From positions 1 through 19,850 of the forward strand of contig CABUDJ010000037.1 in the NCBI GenBank assembly GCA_902490325.1: DNA of 19,850 nt. The letters run 5' to 3'. Positions 1 through 7,397 of the stretch are shown here, one piece after another. Source of the DNA: an uncultured Collinsella sp. GTDB lineage: Bacteria > Actinomycetota > Coriobacteriia > Coriobacteriales > Coriobacteriaceae. A model generated the notes under the pieces. It ran no database searches. It saw only the letters and a list, made by a program, of their open reading frames with translations, and had not been told where the DNA came from. The stretch's first letter is position 1. Every line of letters begins with the position of its first letter. The position numbers were made by a program, and so were the translations under genes.

Positions 1-70
1 CCAGGCCCGATTTTGCCTCTTGACAATGTCCTGCTCATATTAAAAGGAACGTCCCTAACTGCCAACTGCC

Positions 71-124
71 AGACCTGTCCCCTTTGCACCAAAATGGTGC
101 AGATTAACCTGCCCCCATGCACCA
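71..124. repeat. GGGACAG-type repeat with alternative hairpins
   Basis: Two near-identical direct units, CCTGTCCCCTTTGCACCA (74-91) and CCTGCCCCCATGCACCA (108-124), flank an inverted copy of the end motif. TGCACCA (85-91), TGGTGCA (95-101) and TGCACCA (118-124) can form two mutually exclusive 7-bp hairpins, one with a 3-base loop and one with a 16-base loop that contains the CCTGCCCCC core. The reverse complement of the first unit carries GGGGACAGG, the core also found at 1987-2053, 5189-5219, 5859-5913 and 8408-8585. I infer a degenerate member of that family. It lies just upstream of the peptidyl-prolyl isomerase gene, so it is probably in the leader or promoter region. I see no convincing promoter in 1-191: TTGACA at 20-25 has no good -10 partner. 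Confidence 0.55.
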
Positions 125-191
125 GGTGTGCCGCGGGGGCTGCGTTGTGACACAATGGCGTTTGTTCGATTCGTGATGCGAAAGGCCAAAC

Positions 192-1415
192 ATGGCAAAC
201 AAGAAAAAGAACCCCGAGGTCGCGCCGACGTCCGAGCAACGGTCCCGCGCCGCCTCCAGCTCTCGCAAGAAGCAGCGCAAGACCTATGTGTCCAAGACCG
301 TCAAGATTGTCCTGGTGGTCATCGGCGTGCTGGCGATGCTGCTCTCCGTCTCGGCCATGGCGTGCTCCGGCCTGATGTCGCAGACCGAAAGCGCCGGCTC
401 GGGCTATAAGCTCACTGGTGGTGTGGCGGCCACTATCAATGGCACCAACCTCACTGAGGACACCGTGACCAAGCAGATCATGAGCATGCGCACGTCCTAC
501 GGCTACACCAAGGACAAGGACTGGGCGCAGTACCTGGTCGACAATGACCTCACGCCCAAGAAGTATCGCAAGCAGCTCATCGACTCCTACACGCAGCAGA
601 TTCTGCTTCAGCAAGCGCAGAAGGAAAACGGCGTGACCGTCTCGGACGAGGAGGTCGAGAAGGCTTGGAAGGACGCCTGCAAGAGTGCCGGCGGCGCTAA
701 GGCTTTCAAGAAGACCCTTAAGACCTACGGCTACACCGAGGACACCTACAAGGATTCGCTCAAGGAGAGCCTGGCGCAGCAGAAGCTCAAGGATGCCGTG
801 GCACCCACCAGCAAGCCCAAGGACAGCGAGATTGTCGATTACATCAATGAGAACCTGTCCAACTACAACGATGCCCGTCGTTCGTCGAATATCCTGATCA
901 AGGTCGATTCTGACGCTTCCGACGAGGATAAGGCCGCCGCCAAGGCCAAGGCACAGGAGTGCCTGGACAAGATCAACTCCGGCGAGCTGAGCTTTGAGGA
1001 CGCCGTGGAGCAGTATTCCGACGACACCGGCTCCAAGGAGAAGAAGGGCGATGTGGGCTGGGACAAGCTCACCACCTTCGTCGACAGCTACCAGGCGGCG
1101 CTCGAGGGACTCAACAAGGGCGATGTGAGCGACGTCGTCGAGTCGACCTATGGTTATCACATCATCAAGTGCACCGACTACTTCCATGTCGATAATCAGG
1201 TCGATGACATTAAGCAGGTGCCCAAGGACATCAAGAAGTACGTCTCCAACGTGGTGAAGACGCAGGCGGCAAGCACTGCGTACAGCGAGTGGCTGGAGCA
1301 GTACAAGAAGGACGCCGACATCACCGTTAACCCCATGCCCAAGGACGTGCCGTACAACGTCAGCCTGAAGGGCGTCACCAAGAGTTCGACCGACGATTCG
1401 TCGACGACTGAGTAA
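192..1415 (+). CDS. Membrane-anchored parvulin-type peptidyl-prolyl isomerase (PrsA/SurA-like foldase)
   Basis: A 407-residue foldase predicted to act outside the membrane on secreted proteins. A Lys/Arg-rich N-terminus (residues 3-38) is followed by one hydrophobic segment (about 37-57) and Cys58. The sequence before Cys58 (SAMAC) is a poor lipobox, so an uncleaved signal anchor is as likely as a lipoprotein. Residues about 75-225 are helical and charged, as in the SurA/PrsA N-terminal chaperone region. Residues about 228-333 form the rotamase domain, with the hallmarks FEDAVEQYSDD, KGDVGW and the closing YGYHIIKCTD. A Ser/Thr/Asp-rich tail ends the protein. The ATG at 192 has a GAAAGG-like ribosome site a few bases upstream. 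yqeY follows after 54 bases containing a strong hairpin. Family assignment is firm; substrates are unknown. Confidence 0.9.
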   Translation: MANKKKNPEVAPTSEQRSRAASSSRKKQRKTYVSKTVKIVLVVIGVLAMLLSVSAMACSGLMSQTESAGSGYKLTGGVAATINGTNLTEDTVTKQIMSMRTSYGYTKDKDWAQYLVDNDLTPKKYRKQLIDSYTQQILLQQAQKENGVTVSDEEVEKAWKDACKSAGGAKAFKKTLKTYGYTEDTYKDSLKESLAQQKLKDAVAPTSKPKDSEIVDYINENLSNYNDARRSSNILIKVDSDASDEDKAAAKAKAQECLDKINSGELSFEDAVEQYSDDTGSKEKKGDVGWDKLTTFVDSYQAALEGLNKGDVSDVVESTYGYHIIKCTDYFHVDNQVDDIKQVPKDIKKYVSNVVKTQAASTAYSEWLEQYKKDADITVNPMPKDVPYNVSLKGVTKSSTDDSSTTE

Positions 1416-1420
1416 TCATG

Positions 1421-1446
1421 GGGCGGCGCTCGTGCGAGTGCCGCCC
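1421..1446 (+). other. Intercistronic hairpin between the foldase gene and yqeY
   Basis: GGGCGGCGCTCG (1421-1432) pairs with CGAGTGCCGCCC (1435-1446) over 12 positions with one G-T wobble, giving a very stable stem-loop six bases after the foldase stop codon. No T-run follows, so it does not look like a standard intrinsic terminator. It may protect the upstream mRNA end or reduce read-through into yqeY, whose ribosome site starts nine bases later. Confidence 0.5.
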
Positions 1447-1469
1447 GCACTATTGAGGAGGATTTGCAG

Positions 1470-1913
1470 ATGACCAACGAAGAGCTGCAGAAGGAAATGA
1501 TTTCGGCCATGAAGGCCAAGGACAAGGTTCGCCTGTCTATCATTCGCCAGGTTAAGGCCGAGGTGAAGAACATCGAGGTTAACGAGCGTCGTGATGTGAC
1601 CGAGGAAGACGTCAACAGCATGATCAAGCGTCTGATTAAGCAGACGAGCGAGACGCTGGAGATGTCCATCAAGGCCGGCACCGACCAGGACCGTACCGAC
1701 AACCTGACCGAGCAGGTCAAGATTCTGGAGAGTCTGCTGCCCGCGCAGGTTTCGGGCGAGGAGCTCGAGGCCCTGATCGAGCAGGTTATCGCCGAGTTGG
1801 GTGCCACGTCCAAGAAGCAGATGGGCCAGGTCATGGGTGCGCTGGGCAAGGCCACCGGCGGCAACTTCGACAAGCCGGCCGCAGCAAAGATCGTCGGAGC
1901 CCGCCTCGCGTAG
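1470..1913 (+). CDS. yqeY: GatB/YqeY domain protein
   Basis: A 147-residue stand-alone YqeY protein, of normal length for the family. This domain also forms the tail of the GatB subunit of the tRNA amidotransferase, where it binds tRNA; the job of the free protein is not well established. Visible hallmarks are the N-terminal helical block with MKAKDKVRLSIIRQVKAEVKN, the ESLLPAQVS segment near the middle and the C-terminal GQVMGALGKATGG with a final KPAAAKIVGARL. I chose the ATG at 1470 because GAGGAGG (1455-1461) sits eight bases upstream; an in-frame TTG at 1464 is too close to that site. An intrinsic terminator follows about 30 bases after the stop, so the foldase-yqeY pair forms one unit. 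Confidence 0.9.
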   Translation: MTNEELQKEMISAMKAKDKVRLSIIRQVKAEVKNIEVNERRDVTEEDVNSMIKRLIKQTSETLEMSIKAGTDQDRTDNLTEQVKILESLLPAQVSGEELEALIEQVIAELGATSKKQMGQVMGALGKATGGNFDKPAAAKIVGARLA

Positions 1914-1942
1914 GGGCCGAGCGGCATATAGTTGATGTTGAG

Positions 1943-1975
1943 GGGGCGTGGCCATTGCGGTCACGCCCCTTTTTT
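1943..1975 (+). terminator. Intrinsic terminator after yqeY
   Basis: GGGGCGTGGCC (1943-1953) pairs with GGTCACGCCCC (1959-1969) with one G-T wobble, a five-base loop and a run of six T (1970-1975). This is a textbook Rho-independent terminator for the plus-strand foldase-yqeY unit. Confidence 0.85.
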
Positions 1976-1986
1976 GCTGGGCGGTG

Positions 1987-2053
1987 CTCATTGGGGACAG
2001 ACTTAAATGAGTACCCAATGAGCAGGTACTCATTTAAGTCTGTCCCCAATGAG
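1987..2053. repeat. Perfect 29-bp inverted repeat with GGGGACAGA core
   Basis: The arms 1987-2015 and 2025-2053 are exact reverse complements over 29 bases, separated by nine bases (2016-2024). Each arm has its own smaller hairpin: CTCATT and AATGAG flank the GGGGACAGACTTA loop. The spacer is itself complementary to the start of the left arm, so alternative folds exist. It lies between the yqeY terminator and the amino acid transporter operon. No T-run follows, so I do not call it a terminator. It belongs to the GGGACAG palindrome family of this window. Confidence 0.85.
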
Positions 2054-2118
2054 TGGGTTAAAGGTTGCGGGTTCTTTACGGGAATGTAGTGTGGGCTGCG
2101 AAAACGTGGTTCTTTCCG

Positions 2119-2124
2119 TACAAT
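2119..2124 (+). promoter_or_regulatory. Possible -10 box for the amino acid ABC transporter operon
   Basis: TACAAT at 2119-2124 matches the sigma-70 type -10 consensus at five of six bases and lies 36 bases before the ATG at 2160. The hexamer 17 bases upstream (around 2096-2101) does not resemble TTGACA, so this is a weak candidate. A ribosome site GGGAAGGGA precedes the start codon. Confidence 0.3.
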
Positions 2125-2159
2125 AGTTCAACTCGTGTAAACGCAGGGAAGGGACATTC

Positions 2160-2891
2160 ATGGCAGACATGATCGAGATCAAGCATCTCAACAAGTACTT
2201 TGGCGACCTGCATGTGCTCAAAGATATCAATCTCACCGTCAAGCGCGGCGAGAAGCTCGTAATGATCGGGCCTTCCGGCTCGGGTAAGTCGACGCTCATC
2301 CGTTGCGTCGATTATCTGGAGGAGCCCACGTCGGGCGAGGTCGTCATCGACGGTACGCCGCTCACCAAAAAGAATCACCTGGAGATGGCTCGCAAGTATA
2401 GTTCCATGGTGTTTCAGCAGTTCAACCTGTATCCCAACATGACGGTGCTCGGCAACCTGACGCTCGCGCCCATCAAGCTGCAAAAGAAGAGCAAGGAGGA
2501 GGCGACCGAGATCGCCATCGCCGCGCTCAAGCGCGTTGGCATGGCGCATAAGGCCGGCGAGTATCCGCAGAATCTCTCGGGCGGTCAGCAGCAGCGCATC
2601 GCCATCGCCCGTGCCCTGTGCACCAAGCAGCCCATCATCCTGTTTGACGAGCCGACCTCGGCGCTCGACCCCGAGATGGTCCAGGAGGTTCTGGACGTTA
2701 TGATTGAGCTCGCGCAGGAGGACATCACCATGATCTGCGTGACGCACGAGATGGGCTTTGCGCGCCAGGTGGCCGACCGCGTCATCTTTATGGAGGACGG
2801 CCGCATCCTGGAGGAGGGCACGCCCGAGCACTTCTTCGATAACCCCGAGAACCCGCGCTGCCGCGAGTTCCTGTCCAAGATTCTGCACTAG
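2160..2891 (+). CDS. Polar amino acid ABC transporter ATP-binding protein (GlnQ/HisP family)
   Basis: A 243-residue cytoplasmic ATPase that powers import of a polar amino acid, with the receptor and two permeases encoded just downstream. All core motifs are intact: Walker A GPSGSGKST (37-45), Q-loop Gln86 in FQQFNLYPNMT, signature LSGGQQQR (139-146), Walker B IILFDE (159-164), D-loop SALD (167-170) and switch His196 in CVTHEMGF. The FQQFNLYPH/NMT and DPEMVQEVL segments are typical of the GlnQ/ArtP/HisP group. The sequence cannot tell glutamine from glutamate, arginine or other substrates. The start at 2160 has a purine-rich GGGAAGGGA site. The receptor gene begins within nine bases of this stop codon. 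Confidence 0.93.
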   Translation: MADMIEIKHLNKYFGDLHVLKDINLTVKRGEKLVMIGPSGSGKSTLIRCVDYLEEPTSGEVVIDGTPLTKKNHLEMARKYSSMVFQQFNLYPNMTVLGNLTLAPIKLQKKSKEEATEIAIAALKRVGMAHKAGEYPQNLSGGQQQRIAIARALCTKQPIILFDEPTSALDPEMVQEVLDVMIELAQEDITMICVTHEMGFARQVADRVIFMEDGRILEEGTPEHFFDNPENPRCREFLSKILH

Positions 2892-2899
2892 GCGCGGTG

Positions 2900-3775
2900 A
2901 TGGACATGACGGATATGACGAGGGCGGCCGTGTCGCGCCGTCACTTTTTGCAGCTGGCGGGCGCCGGCATGCTCGCGCTGACGGGGGCCGCGCTTACCGG
3001 TTGCGGCAACTCCACCAGCGGCGAGGGTTCCGACAAGGGGTCCAAGCTTGCGGCCATTAAGTCGCGTGGTCATCTGAATGCCGGCGTTAAGAAGGACGTT
3101 CCCGGCTACGGCTACTACGACACCGCCAAGGGCAGCTTTGAGGGCATGGAAGTCGATTTGTGCTACCAGATCGCCGCTGCCGTCTTTGGCGTGAGCTACA
3201 AGGAGGCTCGCGCTCAGGAGCTTGTCGAGTTTACCGACGTAACGCCCAAGACGCGCGGCCCGCTGATCGATAACGGCCAACTTGACGTGGTCGCGGCGAC
3301 CTACACCATCACCGACGAGCGCAAGAAGAGCTGGGATTTCTCGACGCCGTACCGCACCGACTACGTGGGACTCATGGTCAAGAAGCGTTCGGGCTTTACC
3401 TCGATTGAGGATCTGGACGGCAAGATCATCGGCGTGAGCCAGGGTGCCACCACGCAGGGCCTGATCGAGCAGATGATCAAGGACAACGGCTTTAGCTGCA
3501 AGCCCGAGTTTAGGGCCTTTAGCGGCTACCCCATCATCAAGAGTTCGCTCGACGCCGGCAATATCGACGTCTTTGCCATGGACCGCTCCACGCTGGCCGG
3601 TTACATGAACGAGACCGTTGAGCTGCTGCAGCCCGAGGTCAAGTTTGGCGAGCAGGGCTACGGCGTGGCGACCAAGAAGGGCTGCGACCTTTCGGCCGTG
3701 GTCGATCAGGTGATTTGCGATCGCCTGGCCGACGGCTGGCTCGACCAAGAGGTCAAGACCTGGGGTCTTGTATAG
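2900..3775 (+). CDS. Polar amino acid ABC transporter substrate-binding lipoprotein with Tat-type signal
   Basis: An extracytoplasmic receptor of the bacterial solute-binding family 3 (glutamine/glutamate-like). The N-terminus carries a twin-arginine motif SRRHFLQLAGAG, a hydrophobic stretch and a lipobox ALTGC, so export by Tat and lipid anchoring at that Cys are predicted. The mature part starts LAAIKSRGHLNAGVKKDVPG and continues with FEGMEVDLCYQIA, the LDVVAATYTITDERKKSWDFS block and the DYVGLMVKK segment, all typical of the two-lobed fold. The start is ambiguous: GTG 2897, ATG 2900, ATG 2906, ATG 2915 and GTG 2930 are in frame. Only the last, just before SRRHFL, has a modest GAGGG site. 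I report ATG 2900, which fits coupling to the upstream stop. The substrate is not determined. Confidence 0.9.
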   Translation: MDMTDMTRAAVSRRHFLQLAGAGMLALTGAALTGCGNSTSGEGSDKGSKLAAIKSRGHLNAGVKKDVPGYGYYDTAKGSFEGMEVDLCYQIAAAVFGVSYKEARAQELVEFTDVTPKTRGPLIDNGQLDVVAATYTITDERKKSWDFSTPYRTDYVGLMVKKRSGFTSIEDLDGKIIGVSQGATTQGLIEQMIKDNGFSCKPEFRAFSGYPIIKSSLDAGNIDVFAMDRSTLAGYMNETVELLQPEVKFGEQGYGVATKKGCDLSAVVDQVICDRLADGWLDQEVKTWGLV

Positions 3776-3800
3776 GCGCATCGTCCAAGGAAGGAATCAA

Positions 3801-4547
3801 ATGCTCGAAGGATTGTTTGACGCCGACCGCTGGTCGACGACATTTCAAAACATGGGGCCCTTCTGGGAGGGCTTTGGCGTGACGCTGCAGGTGGTCGTTG
3901 CCGGTCTGCTGCTGTCGCTGGTGCTGGGCACGCTGCTGGGCGTGTTCTCTACCACTCGCTCGCGCGTGCTGCGTGCCATAAGCCGCGTGTACGTGGAGTT
4001 TTACCAGAACACCCCGTTGCCCGTGCAGGTGCTCTTTATGTACATGGCCGGTCCGCAGTTTTTGCAGGCCATAACCGGTGCCGACCAGCCGGTGCGCATC
4101 GCGCCGTTCGTGTTGGGCTTCTTGGGTGTGGGCCTGTATCACGCGGCCTACATTTCCGAGGTCATCCGCACTGGCATCGAGGCGGTTCCGCGCGGTCAGA
4201 TGGAGGCGGCCCAGAGCCAGGGCTTCACGCGCGCGCAGGCCTACTGGTACATCGTGCTGCCCCAGACGTTCAAGATCATCCTGCCGCCGCTGTGCAACCA
4301 GGCGCTCAACCTGGTCAAGAACACGTCGGTGCTGGCGCTTGTGGCCGGCGGCGACCTTATGTACCGTTCCGACAACTTTGTGAGTCTGTACGGTTACCTG
4401 CAGGGATACATCGTCTGCTGCCTTATGTACTTCATCATCTGCTTTCCGCTCGCCATGCTGGTGCAGTGGCTCGAGCGCCGCTCCAAGGAGCGTCCGCGCG
4501 GCGTGAGCCTGGCCGAGCTGGGGCTCGACAACGTAGAGGAGGCCTAG
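3801..4547 (+). CDS. Polar amino acid ABC transporter permease 1 (HisM/GlnP family)
   Basis: A 248-residue inner-membrane permease. The ATG at 3801 is preceded by AGGAAGGA (3788-3795), a strong ribosome site, which is why I reject an upstream in-frame TTG at 3768 that overlaps the receptor gene. Five or so hydrophobic segments are visible, starting with VTLQVVVAGLLLSLVLGTLLG. The ATPase-contacting EAA loop reads IEAVPRGQMEAAQSQGF followed by YIVLPQTFKIILPPL, as in the HisMQ/GlnP family. The C-terminus is charged (WLERRSKERP). Permease 2 starts three bases after this stop, so the two are probably translated together and form a heterodimeric channel. Confidence 0.92.
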   Translation: MLEGLFDADRWSTTFQNMGPFWEGFGVTLQVVVAGLLLSLVLGTLLGVFSTTRSRVLRAISRVYVEFYQNTPLPVQVLFMYMAGPQFLQAITGADQPVRIAPFVLGFLGVGLYHAAYISEVIRTGIEAVPRGQMEAAQSQGFTRAQAYWYIVLPQTFKIILPPLCNQALNLVKNTSVLALVAGGDLMYRSDNFVSLYGYLQGYIVCCLMYFIICFPLAMLVQWLERRSKERPRGVSLAELGLDNVEEA

Positions 4548-4550
4548 CGC

Positions 4551-5189
4551 ATGGAAATCTTCAACGCGACCAACCTGCTCTACATTTGGGGCGGCTTTGT
4601 TAAGACGATCGAGATCTCGGCGCTGTCGATTTTTTTCTCGCTCATCTTTGGCACGGTGCTGGCGCTCGTTAAAAGCTATGCGCCCCGCCCGTTCCGTATT
4701 TTGGTGAGCGCCTATATCGAGCTGTTCCGTTGCACGCCGAACCTGCTGTGGATCCTGTTTATCTACTTTACGGTGCAGGGTTTGGACATTGTGATTTCGA
4801 CCATCGCCTTTACGCTGTTTACCAGCGCCGTTATGGCCGAGATTGTGCGCGGCGGCCTCAACTCGATTCCGCGCGGCCAGTTTGAGGCAGCGCAGAGCCA
4901 GGGCTTCGGCTTCTTTGCCACCATGCGCTACATCATTCTGCCGCAGACGTTTAAGACGATTATTCCGGCGCTGTTTAGCCAGTGCACGACCGTCATTAAG
5001 GACAGCTCGTATCTTTCGGGCATTAACGTGGCCGAGCTCATGTACACGGCAAACGTCGTGATGGCCCATGCGATCGACCTCTCGCAGGTGCTTATGCTCT
5101 ACGGCCTGGTATTTGCGATGTACTTTGCGCTGAACTTTGGTATCTCCTTGTTGGTCCGCGCCTATCAGCGCCGAATCGTAGCCGCATAA
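4551..5189 (+). CDS. Polar amino acid ABC transporter permease 2 (HisQ/GlnP family)
   Basis: A 212-residue inner-membrane permease, the second subunit of the importer. Its GAGGAGG ribosome site (4536-4542) lies inside the end of permease 1, eight bases before the ATG, which fits tight coupling. The EAA loop is LNSIPRGQFEAAQSQGFG and is followed by MRYIILPQTFKTIIPAL, very close to permease 1, so the two probably arose by duplication. Predicted transmembrane segments include about residues 15-38 and 185-205. It is the last gene of the importer; a perfect 15-bp palindrome covers its stop codon region and may end or punctuate the transcript. Confidence 0.92.
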   Translation: MEIFNATNLLYIWGGFVKTIEISALSIFFSLIFGTVLALVKSYAPRPFRILVSAYIELFRCTPNLLWILFIYFTVQGLDIVISTIAFTLFTSAVMAEIVRGGLNSIPRGQFEAAQSQGFGFFATMRYIILPQTFKTIIPALFSQCTTVIKDSSYLSGINVAELMYTANVVMAHAIDLSQVLMLYGLVFAMYFALNFGISLLVRAYQRRIVAA

Positions 5190-5219
5190 TGTGACAAAGG
5201 GACAGTCCCTTTGTCACAT
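5189..5219. repeat. Perfect palindrome with AAAGGGACAGTCCCTTT centre
   Basis: Fifteen bases (5189-5203) are exactly complementary to 5205-5219 around one central A (5204). The left arm overlaps the last base of the permease stop codon and the right arm ends 16 bases before the ATG of the next gene. The centre GGGACAGTCCC carries the core shared with the other palindromes here. No T-run follows, so a terminator role is possible but unproven. It sits between two co-directional genes, where it could partly uncouple them. Confidence 0.85.
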
Positions 5220-5235
5220 AGAGAAAGGAATCGCG

Positions 5236-5859
5236 ATGAGCGATCTGGTGAACAAGAAGAATCCTGTGGTCATTACCATCGCGCGCGACTTTGGTGCCGA
5301 GGGTCACGAGATTGGTCGCATGCTTGCCAACGAGTTGGGGATTCCGCTGTACGACAACGAGCTGCTGGTACGCGCGTCGCTGCGCGCGGGCGAGTCGCTC
5401 GATAAGATGGCGGCCTATGACGAGCGCCTGGCTGTGGAGAACATGGCGTTTCTGCCCGACCGCTACGACGCCCGTTCATACTCGGATAAGTTGTTCCAAA
5501 AGATGAGCCAGGTGATTTTGGACCTGGGCGAGACTGAGAGCTGCATTATCGAGGGCCGTCTGTCCGACTACCTGCTGCGCAACAACCCCAATCACATTGC
5601 CGTATTGGTGACCGCTCCCTTTGAGGACCGCGTCGAGATCGTACGCAAGAAGCGTGGCCTCAACAAAAAGAAGGGCGCCAAGCTGGTCAAACAGCAGCAG
5701 AAGGCGCGCGAGGCGTTCTATAAGCGCTACAGTGCCGGCAAGTGGAAGATGACGAGCGGCAAGGACATCGTCGTCAACCGCGCCAAGCTGGGCCGCGAGG
5801 GCTGCAAGGACGTCATCGCCGCAGCCTACCGCTACAAAGTCGCCCAGCTCGAAGGCTAG
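5236..5859 (+). CDS. Cytidylate kinase-like family protein
   Basis: A 207-residue P-loop protein of the cytidylate-kinase-like group found in many anaerobes. The N-terminus reads VVITIARDFGAEGHEIG; the loop at residues 20-27 (GAEGHEIG) lacks the Lys-Ser/Thr of a standard Walker A, which is usual for this group, so real CMP kinase activity should not be assumed. Further family features are LGIPLYDNELL, the central CIIEGRLSDYLLRNNPN segment and a basic lid region KKRGLNKKKGAKLVKQQQKAR. I chose the ATG at 5236 because GAGAAAGGA sits seven bases upstream; the in-frame GTG at 5191 lies inside the palindrome. It follows the importer operon on the same strand but has no evident functional link. Confidence 0.82.
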   Translation: MSDLVNKKNPVVITIARDFGAEGHEIGRMLANELGIPLYDNELLVRASLRAGESLDKMAAYDERLAVENMAFLPDRYDARSYSDKLFQKMSQVILDLGETESCIIEGRLSDYLLRNNPNHIAVLVTAPFEDRVEIVRKKRGLNKKKGAKLVKQQQKAREAFYKRYSAGKWKMTSGKDIVVNRAKLGREGCKDVIAAAYRYKVAQLEG

Positions 5860-5913
5860 CCGACCAAAAACCACCACAAAGGGGACAGGCACCTTTGTGG
5901 TGGTTTGGTCGGC
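5859..5913. repeat. 22-bp hairpin with GGACAGGCA loop
   Basis: Bases 5859-5882 pair with 5892-5913 apart from a two-A bulge on the left; the loop is GGACAGGCA (5883-5891), preceded by AAAGG and followed by CCTTT. The stem (CCGACCAAA then CCACCACAAAGG) starts at the last base of the kinase-like gene's stop codon. It may serve as a transcription end for that gene, though no T-run follows on the plus strand. It is a clear member of the GGGACAG family. The adjacent segment 5924-5959 is a separate terminator on the other strand. Confidence 0.85.
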
Positions 5914-5921
5914 CGGCATAG

Positions 5922-5959
5922 AAAAAGTCCCCGCCGGGCGTGTGCTCGACGGGGACTTT
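5922..5959 (-). terminator. Intrinsic terminator after the nfnAB pair
   Basis: On the minus strand, AAAGTCCCCG (5959-5950) pairs with CGGGGACTTT (5933-5924) over ten bases with a 16-base loop, followed by T-rich sequence (five T in all, counting the stem end). It lies about 30 bases after the nfnB stop codon. Confidence 0.75.
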
Positions 5960-5987
5960 GCCGTTTGGTGGCTAGCGCTGCAGGTGA

Positions 5988-7397
5988 TTACTCACCCAGC
6001 AGGCTCTTGGTGATCGAAGCGGCGGCCTTCTTGCCGGCGCCCATCGCCAGAATGACCGTAGCGGCACCGGTGACGATGTCGCCGCCGGCCCAGATGCGGG
6101 GATCGGTGGTCTGGCCGGTCTCCTCGTCGGCGACGATGTAGCCCCACTTGTTGAGCTCCATCTTGCCGCCGATTTTGGCAGCGAAGGGGTTGGCGTTGGT
6201 GCCGATAGCCGAGATCGCGACGTCGCAGGGGATCTCCTCGATGGCGCCCTCGATGGGCACCGGGCGACGACGGCCGGACTCGTCAGGCTCGCCGAGCTCC
6301 ATCTTCTGGACCTTGACGGCGCACACGGAGCCGTCCTCGCCAGCGACAAACTCGAGCGGGGAGACGAGCGGCAGAACCTCGACGCCCTCGGCCTTAGCAT
6401 GGTGCAGCTCGGCGCGACGGCAGGGCATCTCGTCCTCGGTACGACGGTAGGCGATGATAGCGTGCTCGGCGCCCAGACGCTTGGCGGTACGGACGGCGTC
6501 CATAGCCACGTTGCCGCCACCAAAGACGACGACGTTCTTGCCGTGCTTGGTGGGGGTGTCGTACTCGGGGAACTTGTTGGCCTTCATCAGGTTCACGCGG
6601 GTGAGGTACTCGTTCGCGAAGAAGACGTTGGGCAGGTTCTCGCCGGGGACGTTGAGGAACTTGGGCAGGCCTGCGCCGGTCGCCACGTAGATGGCGTCGA
6701 AGCCCTGCTCGAACAGCTCCTCGGCCGTGGCCATGTTGCCTACGACGGAGTTGTACTCAAACTTGACGCCCATGTCCTCCAGGCCGTCAATCTCGCGCTT
6801 GACGACCGCCTTGGGCAGACGGAACTCGGGGATGCCGTAGACCAGCACGCCGCCGCCGGTGAAGAAGGCCTCAAAGACGGTAACGTCAAAGCCGTTACGG
6901 GCGAGCTCGCCGGCGCAGGTGATGCCGGACGGGCCAGAGCCGACGACAGCGACCTTCTTGCCGTTCTTGGGAGCCATCTTGGGCGTAGAAGCGAGCTCGG
7001 GGCGGTCACCCAGGAAGCGCTCGAGCTGGCCGATGGCCACGGGCTCGGACTTCTTACCACGGATGCACTTGCCCTCGCACTGGTTCTCCTGCGGGCAGAC
7101 GCGACCGCAGATGGCGGGAAGCATGGAGTCCTCGCGGATGGTATCGAGAGCGCCGCCGAAGTCCTTCGCGCGGATCTGCTCGATAAAGCGGGGAATGTTG
7201 ATGTTGACGGGGCAGCCCTCAACACAGAACGGCTTCTTGCAGTTGAGGCAGCGCTCGGCCTCGGCCAGCGCCATCTCCTCGGTGAAGCCCTTGTCGACGG
7301 GGCGGAAGTCGCAGGCGCGCTCGGCAGCCGGCTCCTCGTTATCGGGGGTGCGGGGCGACTTCATATCGGCAACGAAACGACCGTTAACTAGTGGCAT
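5988..7397 (-). CDS. nfnB: NfnB-type subunit (GltD-like FAD/[4Fe-4S] NADPH oxidoreductase)
   Basis: A 469-residue cytoplasmic flavin-iron-sulfur protein. The N-terminal part has two Cys clusters: Cys50, 53, 58, 62 (CLNCKKPFCVEGCP) and Cys97, 101, 107, 111 (CGRVCPQENQCEGKC). An FAD site VVGSGPSG follows at about 150-157, the GGVLVYGIPEFRLPK block after that, and a second dinucleotide site VVFGGGNVAMD for NADPH. The C-terminus AGGDIVTGAATVILAMGAGK completes the FAD fold. Such proteins are often named glutamate synthase small chain, but no large subunit gene is present. Its start codon lies inside the end of the nfnA gene (10-base overlap), matching the NfnAB/SudAB pair, which couples NADH, NADPH and reduced ferredoxin. 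The family is firm; the bifurcating role is inferred from the pairing. Confidence 0.88.
   Translation of the reverse strand: MPLVNGRFVADMKSPRTPDNEEPAAERACDFRPVDKGFTEEMALAEAERCLNCKKPFCVEGCPVNINIPRFIEQIRAKDFGGALDTIREDSMLPAICGRVCPQENQCEGKCIRGKKSEPVAIGQLERFLGDRPELASTPKMAPKNGKKVAVVGSGPSGITCAGELARNGFDVTVFEAFFTGGGVLVYGIPEFRLPKAVVKREIDGLEDMGVKFEYNSVVGNMATAEELFEQGFDAIYVATGAGLPKFLNVPGENLPNVFFANEYLTRVNLMKANKFPEYDTPTKHGKNVVVFGGGNVAMDAVRTAKRLGAEHAIIAYRRTEDEMPCRRAELHHAKAEGVEVLPLVSPLEFVAGEDGSVCAVKVQKMELGEPDESGRRRPVPIEGAIEEIPCDVAISAIGTNANPFAAKIGGKMELNKWGYIVADEETGQTTDPRIWAGGDIVTGAATVILAMGAGKKAAASITKSLLGE

Noticed and set aside
20..48. TTGACA at 20-25 as a promoter for the foldase gene
   Set aside because: No acceptable -10 hexamer at 16-18 bases, and it lies far from the start codon with a repeat in between.
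3753..5069. 438-residue minus-strand open frame opposite the two permease genes
   Set aside because: His/Arg/Gln-rich product typical of antisense reading in GC-rich DNA; the plus strand has clear permease motifs.
6399..7391. 330-residue plus-strand open frame opposite nfnB
   Set aside because: Repetitive Gly/Asp/Val/Leu composition without family motifs; the minus-strand gene is well supported.
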